6,487 nucleotides of DNA, taken from contig JAISVO010000032.1 in the NCBI GenBank assembly GCA_031271525.1, positions 1 to 6,487 on the forward strand, given 5' to 3'. The notes under the pieces were generated by a model. The model did not search any database and was not told the DNA's origin. It saw only the letters and a program-made list of their open reading frames with translations. Shown piece after piece: positions 5,686-6,487 of the stretch. Each line of letters begins with the position of its first letter. The first letter of the stretch is position 1. The DNA is from Oscillospiraceae bacterium (GTDB lineage Bacteria; Bacillota; Clostridia; Oscillospirales; UBA929). A program made the position numbers and the translations under genes.

Positions 5686-6113
5686 TCCGACACCCCCAGC
5701 AGCTTATACAGTAGATGGTACAGTGTCTTCGCGTCGTTCTCAGTCAACGGCAGACATTTTTTTAATTTCGCCGGGACAGCCGCCGCTTGCTCTTTTAACC
5801 GTTCCCCCTCCTCGGTGAGGGTGATGATCACCGAGCGTTCGTCACGGTCCGAGCGGTTGCGCGCTAAAAAGCCTTTGCTTTCCAAACGTTTCAACAGCGG
5901 TGTCAATGTGCTGGACTCTAGGTACAGATACTCGCCCAGCTCCTTGACCCCGATCTCCTTCCGTTCCCACAGCACCATCATAGCAATGTATTGGGTATAC
6001 GTCAAGCCGATCCCGTCGAGGAAGGGTTTGTATTTGCCGACGACCTCCTTCGCCGCCGCGTACAGCGGAAAGCAGAGCTGATTCTTGAGCTTTAACTGTT
6101 CGTAAGGTTTCAT
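5682..6113 (-). CDS. ohrR: OhrR-type MarR family organic-peroxide sensor repressor
   Basis: This 143-aa winged-helix repressor closely resembles Bacillus subtilis OhrR. OhrR represses organic hydroperoxide defence genes and is released when its N-terminal Cys is oxidised. Seen here: LKNQLCFPLY with C14 (the sensing Cys, C15 in B. subtilis); Y28 and Y39, matching the tyrosines that hydrogen-bond that Cys; the recognition helix region YLESSTLTPLLKRLESKGF (64-82); and the wing RSDRDERSVIITLT (87-100). A second cysteine, C120, lies 106 residues after C14, close to the C22-C127 spacing of Xanthomonas 2-Cys OhrR. The ATG overlaps the gpx stop as ATGA and has no good ribosome site of its own (AAGGA is about 17 nt away), so translation is probably coupled. 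Its stop overlaps the TTG start of the radical SAM gene. The operator should lie upstream of gpx, outside the window. Confidence 0.93.
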   Translation of the reverse strand: MKPYEQLKLKNQLCFPLYAAAKEVVGKYKPFLDGIGLTYTQYIAMMVLWERKEIGVKELGEYLYLESSTLTPLLKRLESKGFLARNRSDRDERSVIITLTEEGERLKEQAAAVPAKLKKCLPLTENDAKTLYHLLYKLLGVSD

Positions 6114-6487
6114 AGGAGTTTTGCGATGTCCTTTTCAAGACTTTCCGGCGTTTTGGTCGGGGCAAAGCGTGCGACGACCTCGCCGTTTTTGTTGATGAGG
6201 AACTTGGTAAAATTCCATTTGATCTTGCCGCCGCCGATCCCGCCCTTCTGTTTTTTGAGCCATGTGTAGAGCGGGCTTTCGCCGTCACCGTTGACGTTGA
6301 TTTTCGCGAACTGGCGGAAGGTGACACCGAACCGCCCGGTGCAGAATGCGCCAATCTCCTCGTCGGTCCCCGGCGCTTGGTTGCCGAACTGGTTGCAGGG
6401 GAAGTCGAGGATCTCAAATCCCCTGTCCTTGTACTTGCCGTACAGCTCTTGCAGTCCCTTGTACTGCGGTGTAAACCCGCAGCCGGT
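6110..6487 (-). CDS. gpx: Glutathione peroxidase family thiol peroxidase, C-terminal part
   Basis: The last 125 residues of a GPx-family peroxidase; the N-terminus (about 33 residues) lies beyond the right edge. The visible part opens with TGCGFTPQYKGLQELY, where C3 of the fragment is the peroxidatic residue. It is encoded by TGC, so this is a Cys and not a selenocysteine enzyme. FPCNQFGNQAPG (30-40), with Gln33, follows, then EEIGAFCTGRFGVTF with C49, and KIKWNFTKFLINKNGE (88-103), with Trp91 and Asn92 of the catalytic tetrad. C49 sits about where plant and protist thioredoxin-dependent GPx enzymes carry their resolving Cys. The enzyme therefore probably reduces lipid and organic hydroperoxides using thioredoxin rather than glutathione. 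It precedes ohrR with a 4-bp ATGA overlap, so it is likely a target of that repressor. Confidence 0.95.
   Translation of the reverse strand, partial: TGCGFTPQYKGLQELYGKYKDRGFEILDFPCNQFGNQAPGTDEEIGAFCTGRFGVTFRQFAKINVNGDGESPLYTWLKKQKGGIGGGKIKWNFTKFLINKNGEVVARFAPTKTPESLEKDIAKLL

Noticed and set aside
6479..6481. Selenocysteine at the GPx active site
   Set aside because: The codon is TGC (Cys) on the - strand, not TGA.

Overview
The window looks like chromosomal DNA from a spore-forming Clostridia-type Firmicute (Oscillospiraceae or Christensenellales-like is a guess). The reasons are a SpoIID-family engulfment lytic transglycosylase, a Bacillus/Clostridium-type OhrR, a clostridial-style citrate synthase of about 450 residues with a long N-terminal extension, strong GGAGG-type ribosome binding sites, and fairly GC-rich codon use. 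No mobile element, CRISPR array, rRNA or tRNA was seen. No gene-free stretch exceeds 300 bases.

Layout. (1) Bases 1-501, + strand: the 3' end of an AraC/YesN-type regulator. (2) Bases 502-641: a non-coding gap holding a strong bidirectional terminator (603-627). (3) Bases 642-3039, - strand: a three-gene operon read from a near-consensus sigma-A promoter (3075-3103), in the order citrate synthase, an 8-TM membrane protein, and a 55-aa two-TM microprotein; the last pair overlaps by ATGA. (4) Bases 3173-3967, + strand, divergent from the operon: a short SpoIID/LytB-domain protein that seems to lack an internal stretch of the usual domain. (5) Bases 3957-6487, - strand: a tightly packed operon of glutathione peroxidase (cut by the window edge), ohrR, a radical SAM protein whose frame is broken near its middle, and a 7-TM membrane protein. 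Its 3' end overlaps the SpoIID-like gene by 11 bp.

How the genes work together. The right-hand operon reads as an organic-peroxide response: a thiol peroxidase, and OhrR as its probable thiol sensor, with a possible second redox Cys. Downstream sit a SPASM/twitch-like radical SAM enzyme and an unknown polytopic membrane protein, so an oxidant-controlled operon contains an oxygen-sensitive Fe-S enzyme. In the left-hand operon citrate synthase is co-transcribed with two unknown membrane proteins and no visible aconitase or isocitrate dehydrogenase. The most notable points are the frame break in the radical SAM gene, the shortened SpoIID domain, the gpx-ohrR-rSAM-7TM linkage, and the microprotein coupled to a membrane protein behind citrate synthase. 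I see nothing that can be called a new system with confidence; these linked unknown membrane genes are the best candidates.
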